From Enterobacter sp. Cy-643 (GTDB lineage: Bacteria; Pseudomonadota; Gammaproteobacteria; Enterobacterales; Enterobacteriaceae), in the NCBI RefSeq assembly GCF_011752815.1, contig NZ_VWWV01000011.1, forward strand, positions 1 to 43,514: a stretch of DNA of 43,514 bases. The letters run 5' to 3'. The notes beneath the pieces are model-generated. The model saw only the letters and a program-made list of their open reading frames with translations. It had not been told where the DNA came from and searched no databases. Each line of letters opens with the position of its first letter. Positions within the stretch are counted from its first letter, which is position 1. The position numbers were made by a program, and so were the translations under genes. Shown piece after piece: positions 8,674 through 17,998 of the stretch.

Positions 8674-8691
8674 TTGTCATAAATCTTTAAT
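8674..8691 (+). promoter_or_regulatory. Pho box upstream of phoE
   Basis: The 18-mer TTGTCATAAATCTTTAAT matches the PhoB consensus (CTGTCATAWAWCTGTCAY) at 15 of 18 positions. It lies 88 bases before the phoE start, where it can replace the -35 element. This predicts induction by phosphate limitation through PhoB. Confidence 0.75.
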
Positions 8692-8778
8692 CTGAGAACG
8701 ATAAAACCCTTCCTGTTTTTAGCAGGAGCCCGACTCCTGGATCAATTTTGCAAGCGTTCATCATTCTTGGGATAACAA

Positions 8779-9888
8779 ATGAAAAAGAGCACACTGGCAT
8801 TAGTGGTAATGGGTATCGTGGCTGCTTCTGCTTCTCAGGCAGCCGAAGTTTATAACAAAAACGGCAACAAGGTTGACATCTATGGCCGCGTTAAAGCTGA
8901 ACACTACTTCAGTGACAACACCGGTTCCGATGGCGACCAGACTTACGCTCGCCTGGGCTTTAAAGGTGAAACTCAGATTAACAGCCAGCTGACCGGTTAC
9001 GGCCAGTGGGAATACCAGATTGCGGGTAACAAAGCAGAGAACGACTCTACCGGCACCAAAACTCGTCTGGCGTTCGCGGGCCTGAAAGCCGGTGACTACG
9101 GCTCATTCGATTACGGTCGTAACTACGGCGTGCTGTACAACATCGCCTCTTACACCGATATGATGCCAGAGTTCGGCGATGATGCTTTCGTCAGAACCGA
9201 CACCTTCATGACCGGCCGTGCGACCGGCGTGGCAACTTACCGCAACAACAACTTCTTCGGCCTGGTTGACGGCCTGAAGCTGGCTCTGCAATACCAGGGC
9301 AAAAACGGGGCTGACAGCGCAAACACCCGTTCCGACACTTCTCGCCAGAACGGCGACGGCTTCGGTACCAGCCTGTCTTACGACATCGCTGACACCGGCC
9401 TGAGCGTTGGCGCAGCATACGCCAACTCTAACCGTACCAACGCGCAGAAAGCCTCCGTTTACGGTAAAGGCGATAAAGCTGAAGCCTGGACCACCGGCAT
9501 CAAGTACGACAAAAACAACGTGTACCTGGCAACTATCTACGCTGAAACCCGTAACATGAACCCAATCAGCGTCCCGGGTTCCCTGGCGGGCACCAGCAGC
9601 AGCGTCTCTGGTTTTGCTAACAAAAACCAGGCGTTCGAAGCCATTGCTCAGTACCAGTTCGACTTCGGTCTGCGTCCATCCCTGGGCTACGTGCAGTCTA
9701 AAGCAAAAGACATCGAAGGCATTGGTGATGCGGATCTGGTGAAATACATCGACGTGGCCGCCACCTATTACTTCAACAAAAACATGTCTGCGTTTGTTGA
9801 TTACAAAATCAACCAGCTGAGCGACAACAACAAACTGAAGCTGAACAACGACGACGTTGTTGCGGTAGGTATGGTGTACCAGTTCTAA
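8779..9888 (+). CDS. phoE: Phosphoporin PhoE, outer-membrane trimeric porin
   Basis: This is a general diffusion porin with anion preference, made during phosphate starvation. The 369-residue precursor has a 21-residue signal peptide ([21 protein letters not shown]) and a mature part starting [16 protein letters not shown]. The L3 eyelet segment [11 protein letters not shown] is present and the protein ends in Phe, needed for Bam-dependent assembly. Its position between proB and crl fixes it as PhoE rather than OmpC or OmpF. A Pho box precedes it and a strong terminator follows. Confidence 0.95.
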   Translation: MKKSTLALVVMGIVAASASQAAEVYNKNGNKVDIYGRVKAEHYFSDNTGSDGDQTYARLGFKGETQINSQLTGYGQWEYQIAGNKAENDSTGTKTRLAFAGLKAGDYGSFDYGRNYGVLYNIASYTDMMPEFGDDAFVRTDTFMTGRATGVATYRNNNFFGLVDGLKLALQYQGKNGADSANTRSDTSRQNGDGFGTSLSYDIADTGLSVGAAYANSNRTNAQKASVYGKGDKAEAWTTGIKYDKNNVYLATIYAETRNMNPISVPGSLAGTSSSVSGFANKNQAFEAIAQYQFDFGLRPSLGYVQSKAKDIEGIGDADLVKYIDVAATYYFNKNMSAFVDYKINQLSDNNKLKLNNDDVVAVGMVYQF

Positions 9889-9906
9889 TTCGCGATACTG
9901 CGGATA

Positions 9907-9938
9907 AAAAAATCCCCGTCAGGTTGACGGGGATTTTT
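9907..9938 (+). terminator. Terminator after phoE, shared with crl
   Basis: AATCCCCGTC and GACGGGGATT form a 10-bp stem with an AGGTT loop, flanked by A-runs and T-runs on both sides, so it can stop transcription from phoE and from the convergent crl. Confidence 0.9.
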
Positions 9939-9943
9939 TATTT

Positions 9944-10345
9944 TCAGGCGGAGAGTTTAAGCGACTTTTCCGCAAAGTTCTCGGCAGGCACCAGCCCAAG
10001 CTCAAGGGTGGCGAGTAAATCTTTCAGGCGTCCGTGGAATCCGCGCAGCGTCTGCTCCAGTTTTTCATCCACTTCTTTATCTTTTGCCGGGATCGCCGTC
10101 CATTTGCCGTCTTTATCAAACAGGCCGAACTGCCAGGTGTAGGTAAACTGCTTTTCCTGGGCTTCCAGCACCATCCACCATCCCCAAAATTCGCGTTTCT
10201 CCGGCGCGGGCTTTACGTTAACGCACACCGCCAGGCAATCGAAGAAGAAACGGTTGTCTTCACACTGCTCTTCCCGGATATACGGGCCAAGCGAGGCGAA
10301 CTTTCTGATCAGTCTACTTTTCGGGTGTCCACTCGGTAACGTCAT
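9944..10345 (-). CDS. crl: Sigma factor-binding protein Crl
   Basis: Crl binds sigma-S and favours its assembly with core RNA polymerase, raising stationary-phase and curli gene expression. The 133 residues match the E. coli length, starting [20 protein letters not shown]. The central [17 protein letters not shown] and EFWGWWM segments are conserved. It converges on phoE and shares its terminator. The C-terminal third differs from E. coli more than the rest. Confidence 0.97.
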   Translation of the reverse strand: MTLPSGHPKSRLIRKFASLGPYIREEQCEDNRFFFDCLAVCVNVKPAPEKREFWGWWMVLEAQEKQFTYTWQFGLFDKDGKWTAIPAKDKEVDEKLEQTLRGFHGRLKDLLATLELGLVPAENFAEKSLKLSA

Positions 10346-10402
10346 TACGATCTCCTGTTGTGAAGCAACTGTTTTAGCAAACCGCCGTAATTTAGCAAAT
10401 AT

Positions 10403-11650
10403 TTAACGTAATCTTTGTTTCACCCAGCCGGTAATTTCCTGCAGCGCTTTGTCAAAATTTTGATACACCGGCTTAAACGGGATCTGGAGTAATTTGCCGT
10501 CGGCAGATGACGAAGTGATTAAACGGGATTCTTCTTCCGGGCTGAACGGATCGTTCTCCCAAAAGCCGGACAGCATCGGCGTTGGGCAGCGGCGGCCAAG
10601 CAGCCCCTGCGTTTTCAGGGAGTAGCGGTTCAGCTCCACGCTCAGCGCGCTGTCGGAGATGCTGGTCATGCCCAGCCGGCTCGCCAGCACGTCAATGTAC
10701 ATTTCCGGCACGCTGGCCTGGCGCTGTGGGTCGCTCAGCAGGGCGTGAACCACCGGCCCCAGGCAGGCGACGGCTTTCAGGCGCGGCGCTTCCAGGTAGG
10801 CCAGACGCACGGCAACGTTGGCGCCAAAGCGGAAGCCAAATGCCGCGACGCGGGTATGGTCAACCCACGGAATGTTGGGTAACGCTTTGAGCACGTGCTG
10901 ATGCAGAATGCTGGAATCCTGGGTTAGCTTCCACTTTGAAGAGAAGCCCACCGACGGCATGTCGATGGTCAGCATCGCGATGCCCTGCGGAGCAAAATAT
11001 TTCTCAAACAGGCTGTAATAATCGCTCTGTAAGGCATCGAGGCCGCCGCACATCAGCACGGTCGGGAATGGCCCTTCTGCCCCTTTAGGCATGTGCAGGA
11101 AGCCGCTGATGGTGCCGCCACCGGTCATCGGGAATTCAAGCTCGCGCAGCCCACCGGATAACCGGGGAGCCGCCTCTTCGTAAGCCCGATTAGCCAGCAC
11201 CTGGGCCTGCTCCGCCAGCGCGTCCCCTTTCAGGTGCGGGTACGCCGCAATGCTGTAGAGGTTAGCCGCCTGCAGCCAGCATTTGCCGATTTTCTCTTCG
11301 TCCGTTTCCTGGCCAGCACGCTGCTGCCAGAGCATCGCCTGCTTCGACCATTCGTAGATCCAGTTGCCCCCGCGATAGCCCATCACGGTATCAAACAGGT
11401 CGTCGTTGGTACGTTCAGCCTCGGTGCAGGCAATCCGGGCCTGGACTTCGAGGATTTCACGCGGATCGACCCCGCGCCAGATCCACATCAGGCGGTTGAT
11501 CATGCGGTACCAGTGGGGCACGTTTTTGCCGTCCAGCGCAGACTGAATCGCGGGCGTGGCGATATGCCGCGCGCGACGGACAAGCGTGGACGTTTCCGGG
11601 TGTTTGAATCTGGGCTTAAAGAGGGTTTCGCTGAGGTTGGCCTGCGACAT
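10403..11650 (-). CDS. frsA: FrsA, fermentation/respiration switch protein (alpha/beta hydrolase)
   Basis: FrsA is a cytosolic alpha/beta-hydrolase-fold protein known to interact with unphosphorylated enzyme IIA-glucose and to influence mixed-acid fermentation; its catalytic activity is disputed. The 415 residues are the family length. The hydrolase part lies in the C-terminal half ([15 protein letters not shown], about 198-212, and [15 protein letters not shown], about 272-286). The normal nucleophile motif GxSxG is replaced by GFRFG, as is usual in this family. It lies downstream of gpt in the same direction. Confidence 0.95.
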   Translation of the reverse strand: MSQANLSETLFKPRFKHPETSTLVRRARHIATPAIQSALDGKNVPHWYRMINRLMWIWRGVDPREILEVQARIACTEAERTNDDLFDTVMGYRGGNWIYEWSKQAMLWQQRAGQETDEEKIGKCWLQAANLYSIAAYPHLKGDALAEQAQVLANRAYEEAAPRLSGGLRELEFPMTGGGTISGFLHMPKGAEGPFPTVLMCGGLDALQSDYYSLFEKYFAPQGIAMLTIDMPSVGFSSKWKLTQDSSILHQHVLKALPNIPWVDHTRVAAFGFRFGANVAVRLAYLEAPRLKAVACLGPVVHALLSDPQRQASVPEMYIDVLASRLGMTSISDSALSVELNRYSLKTQGLLGRRCPTPMLSGFWENDPFSPEEESRLITSSSADGKLLQIPFKPVYQNFDKALQEITGWVKQRLR

Positions 11651-11718
11651 CGTTTCACTGCCTCCATGAATACGAGAAACGTCGCTATTGTAGCCTGATA
11701 CGGTCCAAATAACACAAA

Positions 11719-11737
11719 CGCCCGGCTATGCCGGGCG
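11719..11737 (-). terminator. Hairpin between gpt and frsA
   Basis: CGCCCGGC and GCCGGGCG form a perfect 8-bp stem with a TAT loop, 35 bases after the gpt stop on the minus strand. The following GTTTGTGTT is only moderately U-rich, so termination may be partial. Confidence 0.6.
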
Positions 11738-11771
11738 CCAAATAAATGACAAAGCTCAAATCATGGAGGGA

Positions 11772-12230
11772 TTAACGGCCAGCCAACGGCGGCACAAACA
11801 CCACGCCCATATCCCACGGCTGCTCAATCCAGGTGTCCTGCGGAATATCAATCACGTAATCATCCACCAGCGGCTGGCCTGCTGGTTTGGCGAAGATAGT
11901 GACGAAGTGAGCTTTTGGATACATTTCGCGAATCGCCACCGCGGTACCGCCGGTGTCGACTAGGTCATCGATGACGATGAAGCCTTCGCCGTCGCCTTCC
12001 GCACGCTTCAGCACGGTCAGCTCACGCTGGTTGTCGTGGTCGTAGCTGGAGATACAAACGGTATCAACATGGCGAATACCCAGTTCACGAGCCAGCAGCG
12101 CGCCCGGCACCAGGCCACCACGGCTAACGGCAATAATGCCTTTCCACTGTTCGGCTGGCAGCAGACGCTGAGCCAGTTTGCGGGCGTGAATCTGCAACAT
12201 GTCCCAGGTGACGACGTATTTTTCGCTCAT
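11772..12230 (-). CDS. gpt: Xanthine-guanine phosphoribosyltransferase
   Basis: The enzyme salvages guanine and xanthine with PRPP to GMP and XMP at the inner face of the membrane. The ATG at 12230 gives 152 residues ([13 protein letters not shown]), the E. coli length; the longer upstream frame is not supported. The PRPP-binding motif [11 protein letters not shown] sits at residues 86-96. It is transcribed divergently from pepD with about 255 bases between starts. Confidence 0.97.
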   Translation of the reverse strand: MSEKYVVTWDMLQIHARKLAQRLLPAEQWKGIIAVSRGGLVPGALLARELGIRHVDTVCISSYDHDNQRELTVLKRAEGDGEGFIVIDDLVDTGGTAVAIREMYPKAHFVTIFAKPAGQPLVDDYVIDIPQDTWIEQPWDMGVVFVPPLAGR

Positions 12231-12485
12231 GTGAAGTGTCCCGGCCTGTAAATAACGGCTTAAAAAGTATTCGAAGGAGTTTTGGTTGCGCGAGATTATA
12301 GAGATCTGGCGCACTAAAAACCAGTGCCGCAGGCCACTGGCAGCGGATTTTGCTCGTATTCAGCCTTCACGCAACAAAAGAAAGTGGTATTCTCAGGACA
12401 TCGCGCAAGCCGTGCTTGTGGTGTATCTGAACCCGGCCAAAAACATAACCGGTCAGCCAAAAAAACGACTCCAGGGAGACTCAAC

Positions 12486-13943
12486 GTGTCTGAATTGTCT
12501 CAATTATCACCACAGCCGCTGTGGGATATTTTTGCCAAAATCTGTTCTATTCCGCATCCGTCCTACCATGAAGAAGCGCTGGCGGAACACATCCTGTCCT
12601 GGGCAAAAGAAAAAGGCCTGCACGTCGAACGTGACCAGGTGGGGAATATCCTGATTCGCAAGCCTGCTACGCCGGGCATGGAAAACCGCAAACCTGTGGC
12701 GCTGCAGGCGCACCTCGACATGGTGCCGCAGAAAAACAACGACACCGTTCACGACTTCACTAAAGATCCTATCCAGCCGTACATCGACGGCGAGTGGGTA
12801 AAAGCGCGCGGCACCACTCTGGGTGCAGACAACGGTATCGGTATGGCATCCGCGCTGGCGGTGCTGGCTGACGACAGCGTGGCGCACGGCCCGCTGGAAG
12901 TGCTGCTGACTATGACCGAAGAAGCCGGGATGGACGGCGCGTTTGGCCTGCAGGCGGGCTGGATGCAGGCAGATATCCTGATCAACACTGACTCCGAAAC
13001 GGAAGGTGAGATCTACATGGGCTGCGCGGGCGGCATCGACTTTATCACTACGCTGCCGCTGCAGCGTGAAGCCGTTCCGGCCGGTTTTGACACCTTCAAG
13101 CTGACCATTAAAGGGCTGAAAGGCGGCCACTCCGGCGCAGATATTCATCTGGGCCTGGGGAACGCCAACAAGCTGCTGGCCCGCTTCCTGCTGGCTCATG
13201 CTGCGGAACTGGACGCACGCCTGCTCGACCTGAACGGCGGTACCCTGCGTAACGCGATTCCGCGCGAAGCCTTTGCTACGCTGGCCGTGCCTGCGGCGAA
13301 AGCGGCCGAGCTGAAGTCTGCGGCTAACGACTACCTGGCCGTGCTGAAAAATGAACTGTCTGCGGTCGAGAAGAACATTACCGTGCTGGTAGAAGCCACA
13401 ACGTCTGACAAACAGGCGCTGACCGCTAAAACTCGCGATACCTTCCTGCATCTGCTGAACGCGACGCCAAATGGTGTGATCCGTAATTCGGACGAGGTGA
13501 AAGGCGTGGTTGAGACTTCCCTGAACGCGGGCGTCGTGACCATGAGCGATGACAGCGCAGAAATTATCTGCCTGATTCGTTCCCTGATTGATTCCGGTAA
13601 AGACTACGTGGTTAGCGTGCTGGAGTCCCTCGGCGAACTGGCTGGGGCAAAAACCGTGGCGAAAGGCAGTTATCCTGGCTGGCAGCCGGACGCTAAGTCT
13701 CCGGTAATGGCTCTGGTGCGCGAGACTTACCAGAAGCTGTTCAACCAGACGCCAAACATCATGGTTATCCACGCGGGCCTGGAATGCGGTCTGTTCAAAA
13801 AACCGTACCCGGAGATGGACATGGTTTCCATCGGGCCAACCATTACCGGCCCACATTCCCCGGACGAGCAGGTGCATATTGAGAGCGTTGGCCAGTACTG
13901 GACGCTGCTGACCGAGCTGCTGAAGGCGATTCCGGCGAAGTAA
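12486..13943 (+). CDS. pepD: Aminoacyl-histidine dipeptidase (peptidase D, M20 family)
   Basis: This is a cytosolic zinc dipeptidase that cleaves Xaa-His and many other dipeptides. The GTG at 12486 gives 485 residues, the E. coli length, with AGGGAG 6 bases before it; the longer frame from 12324 is not needed. Metal-binding signatures are LQAHLDMVPQ, TTLGADNGIGMAS and MTEEAGMDGAFG, with INTDSETEGE and a late AGLECGLF/GPHSPDE pair. The last codons are duplicated downstream as part of an intergenic tandem repeat. Confidence 0.97.
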   Translation: MSELSQLSPQPLWDIFAKICSIPHPSYHEEALAEHILSWAKEKGLHVERDQVGNILIRKPATPGMENRKPVALQAHLDMVPQKNNDTVHDFTKDPIQPYIDGEWVKARGTTLGADNGIGMASALAVLADDSVAHGPLEVLLTMTEEAGMDGAFGLQAGWMQADILINTDSETEGEIYMGCAGGIDFITTLPLQREAVPAGFDTFKLTIKGLKGGHSGADIHLGLGNANKLLARFLLAHAAELDARLLDLNGGTLRNAIPREAFATLAVPAAKAAELKSAANDYLAVLKNELSAVEKNITVLVEATTSDKQALTAKTRDTFLHLLNATPNGVIRNSDEVKGVVETSLNAGVVTMSDDSAEIICLIRSLIDSGKDYVVSVLESLGELAGAKTVAKGSYPGWQPDAKSPVMALVRETYQKLFNQTPNIMVIHAGLECGLFKKPYPEMDMVSIGPTITGPHSPDEQVHIESVGQYWTLLTELLKAIPAK

Positions 13944-14300
13944 GTTTTACCCTCACCCTAACCCTCTCCCTGTAAGGGAGAGGGGATTTTCTTTATCTGC
14001 CTTACTTTCATACGCACCTCTTTCTCCCTGACGCTTTCTCTCAAATAGAGAGGAGACCTTCTTTATCTGCCTTACTTCCAGCGAAAACGTGTTTTTCCCC
14101 TTCTCCCTTACAGGGAGAAGGCCGGGATGAGGGTTGCGTTTAAAACCTGAATAGCTGAAGGCGATTCCGGCGAAATAAGTTTTACCCTCACCCTAACCCT
14201 CTCCCTGGAAGGGAGAGGGGATTATTCTTGCCAGCCTTACTTCCAGCGATAACGTGTCTTTTCCCCTTCTCCCTTACAGGGAGAAGGCCGGGATGAGGGT
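13919..14300. repeat. Imperfect 235-bp tandem duplication carrying the pepD 3' end
   Basis: The segment starting at 13919 (GCTGAAGGCGATTCCGGCGA) recurs at 14154, so the period is 235 bases. Both copies contain the pepD stop region, a CCCTCTCCCT...AGGGAGAGGG hairpin, an AACGTGT word, and a CTTCTCCCTTACAGGGAGAAG hairpin ending GCCGGGATGAGGGT. The second copy lacks about 75 bases in its middle. The stretch contains no gene and separates the convergent pepD and dinB. Confidence 0.85.
13962..13984. repeat. Intergenic hairpin repeat, copy 1
   Basis: CCCTCTCCCT and AGGGAGAGGG form a long stem and are preceded by CCTCACCCTAA. Related copies lie at about 14197-14219 and 28555-28578, always just after a stop codon. 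It belongs to a class of short hairpin repeats scattered in enterobacterial intergenic regions. Confidence 0.75.
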
Positions 14301-14305
14301 CTTAT

Positions 14306-15361
14306 TCACAACCCCAACAGCAGTTGCCTCTCCAGTTGCGGGTCGAGCAAAGTCACATGCAGCCCCACCAGTCGGACGCCACGCCCTCCCCGCCGCTCTT
14401 CCCATGTTTTACGGGCAGTGGCGATCAGGTCTTCTTTGTTCAGCTTCGGCCAGACGTGCTCCTGGGTCGTCAGCTGAAAGTCATTAAACTTCAGCTTGAT
14501 ACCTTGCCGGGCGATACGCAGGTCAGCCCGCTCTTTGGCCAGCCGTCGCTCAAGCTCCGGGTACAGGCGTTCAATAATCTCTTCGCATTCTGGCCATTCA
14601 TGAATGTCTTCCGCGAGCGTCCGCTCAACCCCCACAGACTTTCTCTGACGATCGTTACTGATCTCACGCTCATCAATGCCCTGGCTGCGCTCCCACAGCA
14701 CCCGGCCAAATTTCCCAAAGCGTTTTAACAACATGGCCAGGTCAGCATTTTGCACGTCAGCGCAGGTTCGCAGACCGAGCGTTTCCAGCTTTGCCGCCGT
14801 GACTTTACCCACGCCGGGAATTTTCCCGAGCGGCAGCGTCGCTAAAAAGTCCGGTACCTGTTCGGGCGTAATGACATACTGGCCGTTGGGTTTATTGAGA
14901 TCGGAGGCAATCTTTGCCAGAAACTTTATCGGCGCAATGCCAGCTGAGGCGGTCAGGTTCAGTTCGTCGGCAATGGCCTGGCGAATTTCGCGTGCAATCA
15001 ACGTGGCCGAGCCCTGGCAGTGTTCGCTGTCCGTAACGTCCAGATAAGCTTCATCCAGCGACAAAGGTTCGATCAGCGGGGTATAGCGGGAGAAGATTTC
15101 ACGAATATGGTTGGAGGCTTCTTTATAGGCGTCGAACCGGCCTGGCAATAGCGTGAGATGCGGACAGAGTTTTAGCGCCATCGCGGTCGACATCGCGCTG
15201 CGCACGCCGTATTTTCTGGCGGGATAGTTCGCCGTGCTGATCACGCCTCGCCGCTGGGCGCTGCCGCCAATAGCGAGAGGAATATCGCGCAGGGCCGGAT
15301 TATCACGCATCTCAACGGCGGCAAAAAAGCAGTCCATATCGACATGAATGATTTTGCGCAT
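14306..15361 (-). CDS. dinB: DNA polymerase IV (Y-family translesion polymerase)
   Basis: This is an SOS-induced, error-prone polymerase for bypass of lesions such as N2-guanine adducts. The ATG at 15361 gives 351 residues ([20 protein letters not shown]), the E. coli length; a GTG two codons upstream is possible. Metal-binding residues are D8 and the D103-E104 pair in [10 protein letters not shown]. It ends in RQLLLGL, the beta-clamp-binding peptide. A LexA box lies just upstream. No toxin-antitoxin genes (yafNO of E. coli) follow it here; the next thing downstream is the duplicated hairpin region. Confidence 0.97.
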   Translation of the reverse strand: MRKIIHVDMDCFFAAVEMRDNPALRDIPLAIGGSAQRRGVISTANYPARKYGVRSAMSTAMALKLCPHLTLLPGRFDAYKEASNHIREIFSRYTPLIEPLSLDEAYLDVTDSEHCQGSATLIAREIRQAIADELNLTASAGIAPIKFLAKIASDLNKPNGQYVITPEQVPDFLATLPLGKIPGVGKVTAAKLETLGLRTCADVQNADLAMLLKRFGKFGRVLWERSQGIDEREISNDRQRKSVGVERTLAEDIHEWPECEEIIERLYPELERRLAKERADLRIARQGIKLKFNDFQLTTQEHVWPKLNKEDLIATARKTWEERRGGRGVRLVGLHVTLLDPQLERQLLLGL

Positions 15362-15385
15362 ATCCACTCAACCAGAAAAATAACA

Positions 15386-15401
15386 CTGGATAAGTATACA
15401 G
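15386..15401 (-). promoter_or_regulatory. LexA box of dinB
   Basis: On the minus strand the sequence CTGTATACTTATCCAG fits CTGT-N8-CCAG, the variant SOS box known for E. coli dinB. It ends 25 bases before the start codon, so LexA should repress dinB until DNA damage. Confidence 0.85.
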
Positions 15402-15653
15402 CTAATTTTCAAAATGAGGAAATTGTCGCAGGCCACCAAATCTTTCCCTGCGAGTGGCATCACCTCGGGCATAAAGTGACACACCGCAAAAACTCCAATT
15501 GATTCCAATAAAATGTGTAAACGCCCGCGTCTGGCGCTTGCGAAAATTAGCCACGATGCTAATGTGGGCGCAATCCTGTACAGAATTTTCTGATTTCGGG
15601 TCCCTTTAGCCGTCCTGGCTGTTAGTTTCAGGTTTATCAAGGAATCAAGCAGT

Positions 15654-16394
15654 ATGCGTAAGATCGCACTGATTATTGCGATGCTCTCTATGCCGTTTTT
15701 CTCTTTCGCCAGCCTGCTTAATAGCGGCGGTGTCGCCGCCCCTGTCGGCAAAGATAGCAGACAGCAGCTAATGGGCTCCCCGGTTTATATTCAAATCTTT
15801 AAAGAAGAGCGCACCCTGGAGCTGTGGGTGAAGATGGGCGAGCAGTATCAGCTCCTCAACAGTTACCGCATCTGTAACTATTCCGGCGGCCTGGGACCAA
15901 AACAGCGCCAGGGCGATTTTAAAAGCCCGGAAGGGTTTTATAGCGTTGATCGCAGTCAGTTAAAACCGGACAGCCGTTTCTATAAAGCCATTAATATCGG
16001 CTTCCCGAACGAATTTGACCGCGCTCACGGCTATGAAGGGAAATACCTGATGATTCACGGCGCCTGCGTGTCGATTGGCTGCTATGCCATGACCGACTCC
16101 GGCATCGACGAAATCTTCCAGTTTGTGACCGGGGCTTTGGTGTTTGGCCAGCCGCGCGTGCAGGTCAGTATCTTCCCGTTCCGCATGACCGACGCCAATA
16201 TGGAACGCCACAAGTACTCCACCTACATCAACTTCTGGAAAGAGCTGAAACCGGGCTATGACTACTTCGCGGCTAACCATCAGCCACCGGGCGTGGCCGT
16301 GGTCAGCGGGAACTACGTCATCAGCAAACCTGCGGTGATGACGCCAGTTCAGCCCCAGCTGGCTTCAAACTATAAGCTCACCGAGGCAAAATAA
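15654..16394 (+). CDS. yafK: Periplasmic YkuD-domain protein YafK (LdtF/DpaA type)
   Basis: This belongs to the L,D-transpeptidase family; in E. coli this protein cleaves Braun lipoprotein off peptidoglycan rather than cross-linking. The 246 residues start with a signal peptide ([20 protein letters not shown]). The YkuD catalytic motif [14 protein letters not shown] lies at about residues 131-144, with the nucleophile Cys in SIGCY. The C-terminal end overlaps the tail of the convergent yafJ by 30 bases. The 250 bases upstream hold no other gene. Confidence 0.93.
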   Translation: MRKIALIIAMLSMPFFSFASLLNSGGVAAPVGKDSRQQLMGSPVYIQIFKEERTLELWVKMGEQYQLLNSYRICNYSGGLGPKQRQGDFKSPEGFYSVDRSQLKPDSRFYKAINIGFPNEFDRAHGYEGKYLMIHGACVSIGCYAMTDSGIDEIFQFVTGALVFGQPRVQVSIFPFRMTDANMERHKYSTYINFWKELKPGYDYFAANHQPPGVAVVSGNYVISKPAVMTPVQPQLASNYKLTEAK

Positions 16395-17132
16395 CGCCGA
16401 CTTGCCTGGCTCAATTTTGTGCCAGGTTTCGTTGGCGGTCAGCGGCTGAGTCGCGATGACCGTGACCACATCGTTCGGTGTGGTCTCTTCCTGAAAATCA
16501 ATTTCCACGTCCTGATCCAGCAGCTTAGCGACGCCGAACGGCGCTCTGCGGGTGATCCAGAACAGGTTCGTCGAGCAAAACGCCATCACGTAGCGCCCGT
16601 CCGACAGCAGCATGTTGAACACGCCCTTTTCTCTAAGCTCTGCACCCAGTTCAGTAATGTAGCGGAATACCGCTTCCATATTGCCCGGCGTGCGCGGATA
16701 ACGCTGCGTGAGTTTGTGCAGCAGCCAGCAGAACGCCTGCTCGCTGTCCGTTTCGCCAATCGGGCGGAACGTCCCCGTCTCCAGCGTGCGATAGCCCTTG
16801 AGTTGCCCGTTATGGGCATAGGTCCAGTTGCGGCCCCACAGTTCGCGGGTGAACGGATGGGTGTTTTCCAGCGCAACCTTGCCGCGATTTGCCTGCCGAA
16901 TGTGCGCGATAACCGAGCAGGATTTAATCGGGTAATCCTGAACGAGGCGAGCGATGGGCGAGTTAAAGCTCGGCTGCGGATCTTTAAACGTGCGGCAGCC
17001 TTTCCCTTCGTAGAAGGTAATCCCCCAGCCGTCTTTATGGGGGCCTGTTCCGCCTCCGCGCTGCACCAGTCCGGTAAAACTAAAACAGATATCCGTCGGT
17101 ACGTTGGCACTCATCCCGAGCAGTTCGCACAT
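16365..17132 (-). CDS. yafJ: Class II glutamine amidotransferase-like protein YafJ
   Basis: This is an N-terminal-nucleophile amidotransferase-fold protein of 255 residues, the E. coli length. Cys2 ([15 protein letters not shown]) is the expected nucleophile after Met removal. [20 protein letters not shown] and [20 protein letters not shown] form the glutamine-binding region. The physiological substrate is not known. It lies downstream of gmhA in the same direction, with a 55-base gap holding a large stem-loop. Its 3' end overlaps yafK. Confidence 0.93.
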   Translation of the reverse strand: MCELLGMSANVPTDICFSFTGLVQRGGGTGPHKDGWGITFYEGKGCRTFKDPQPSFNSPIARLVQDYPIKSCSVIAHIRQANRGKVALENTHPFTRELWGRNWTYAHNGQLKGYRTLETGTFRPIGETDSEQAFCWLLHKLTQRYPRTPGNMEAVFRYITELGAELREKGVFNMLLSDGRYVMAFCSTNLFWITRRAPFGVAKLLDQDVEIDFQEETTPNDVVTVIATQPLTANETWHKIEPGKSALFCLGELIV

Positions 17133-17150
17133 CTCTTCTCTCCCACAACG

Positions 17151-17182
17151 AATGCCCCTGCTCCGGGAGGAGCTGGGGCATT
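17151..17182. terminator. Strong stem-loop between gmhA and yafJ
   Basis: AATGCCCC-T-GCTCC and GGAGC-T-GGGGCATT pair over 13 bases plus one symmetric mismatch, with a GGGA loop. No U-run follows on the minus strand, so it may be an RNA-stability or attenuation element between the two co-directional genes rather than a plain terminator. Confidence 0.55.
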
Positions 17183-17187
17183 ACGGG

Positions 17188-17769
17188 CTAAGCTTTAACC
17201 ATTTCTTTTTCGATTAACTGAATCAGGATGTGGATCACTTTGATGTGAATTTCCTGAATGCGGTCCGCATAGCCGAAGTGCGGCACGCGGATTTCGATGT
17301 CAGCCGTACCGGCCATTTTGCCGCCGTCTTTGCCGGTCAGGGTAATGACTTTCATGCCTTTCGCGCGGGCAGCTTCAATCGCTTTGATGACGTTGCCGGA
17401 GTTGCCGGACGTGGAGATCCCCAGCAGCACGTCGCCTTCGCGGCCAACGGCTTCAACGTAGCGAGAGAAGACATAGTCGTAGCCAAAATCGTTGCTGACG
17501 CAGGAGATATGGCTCACGTCAGAAATCGCGATTGCCGGGTAGCCCGGGCGGTTCTCACGATAGCGGCCCGTTAACTCTTCCGCAAAGTGCATAGCATCGC
17601 AGTGTGAGCCACCGTTCCCGCAGGACAGTACTTTGCCGCCCGCTTTGAAACTGTCTGCCAGCAGCACCGCTGCGCGCTGGATGGCATGAATGTTGGCTTC
17701 ATCCTTAAGGAAGTTAGTCAGCGTTTCCGCCGCTTCATTGAGCTCACTACGAATAAGATCCTGGTACAT
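17188..17769 (-). CDS. gmhA: Sedoheptulose-7-phosphate isomerase
   Basis: The enzyme converts sedoheptulose 7-phosphate to D-glycero-D-manno-heptose 7-phosphate, the first step in making the LPS inner-core heptose. The 193 residues form one SIS domain, with the signatures [18 protein letters not shown] (about 53-70) and [11 protein letters not shown] (about 116-126). AGGAGG stands close before the ATG. It is divergent from fadE, as in E. coli. Confidence 0.97.
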   Translation of the reverse strand: MYQDLIRSELNEAAETLTNFLKDEANIHAIQRAAVLLADSFKAGGKVLSCGNGGSHCDAMHFAEELTGRYRENRPGYPAIAISDVSHISCVSNDFGYDYVFSRYVEAVGREGDVLLGISTSGNSGNVIKAIEAARAKGMKVITLTGKDGGKMAGTADIEIRVPHFGYADRIQEIHIKVIHILIQLIEKEMVKA

Positions 17770-17960
17770 GAGGAGGTCCTTGAGGTTTGAGTGAATTTCA
17801 CATCCCGCAGTGTACCGGATAGCGCCGAAAGCGAGAAGCTTAACCCCGCGCCTTAAGCCGGGGTTTTCCCCGGAAGTGCGGCAACAATGTGAGCAAGGTT
17901 GTAATTATTTTGTAAACACATTGCTAAAGAAAGCAACATCCACTACAACCAATACATCAC

Positions 17961-17977
17961 AAGTGGTCAGACCTCCT
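17961..17977. promoter_or_regulatory. FadR operator upstream of fadE
   Basis: The 17-mer AAGTGGTCAGACCTCCT fits the FadR consensus with its central TGGTCNGAC core. It lies 22 bases before the fadE start, in place to repress fadE in the absence of long-chain acyl-CoA. Confidence 0.8.
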
Positions 17978-17998
17978 ACAAGCAAGGGAGCTTTCTTT

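Noticed and set aside
12507..13877. Long open frame (456 codons) on the minus strand across pepD
   Set aside because: It is fully antisense to pepD, whose product is an unmistakable family match; the antisense translation has no recognisable domain and reflects GC-rich codon bias.
17810..17998. Extended N-terminus for fadE from 17810
   Set aside because: It would place the FadR site and the ribosome binding site inside the gene; the start at 17999 gives the standard 814 residues.
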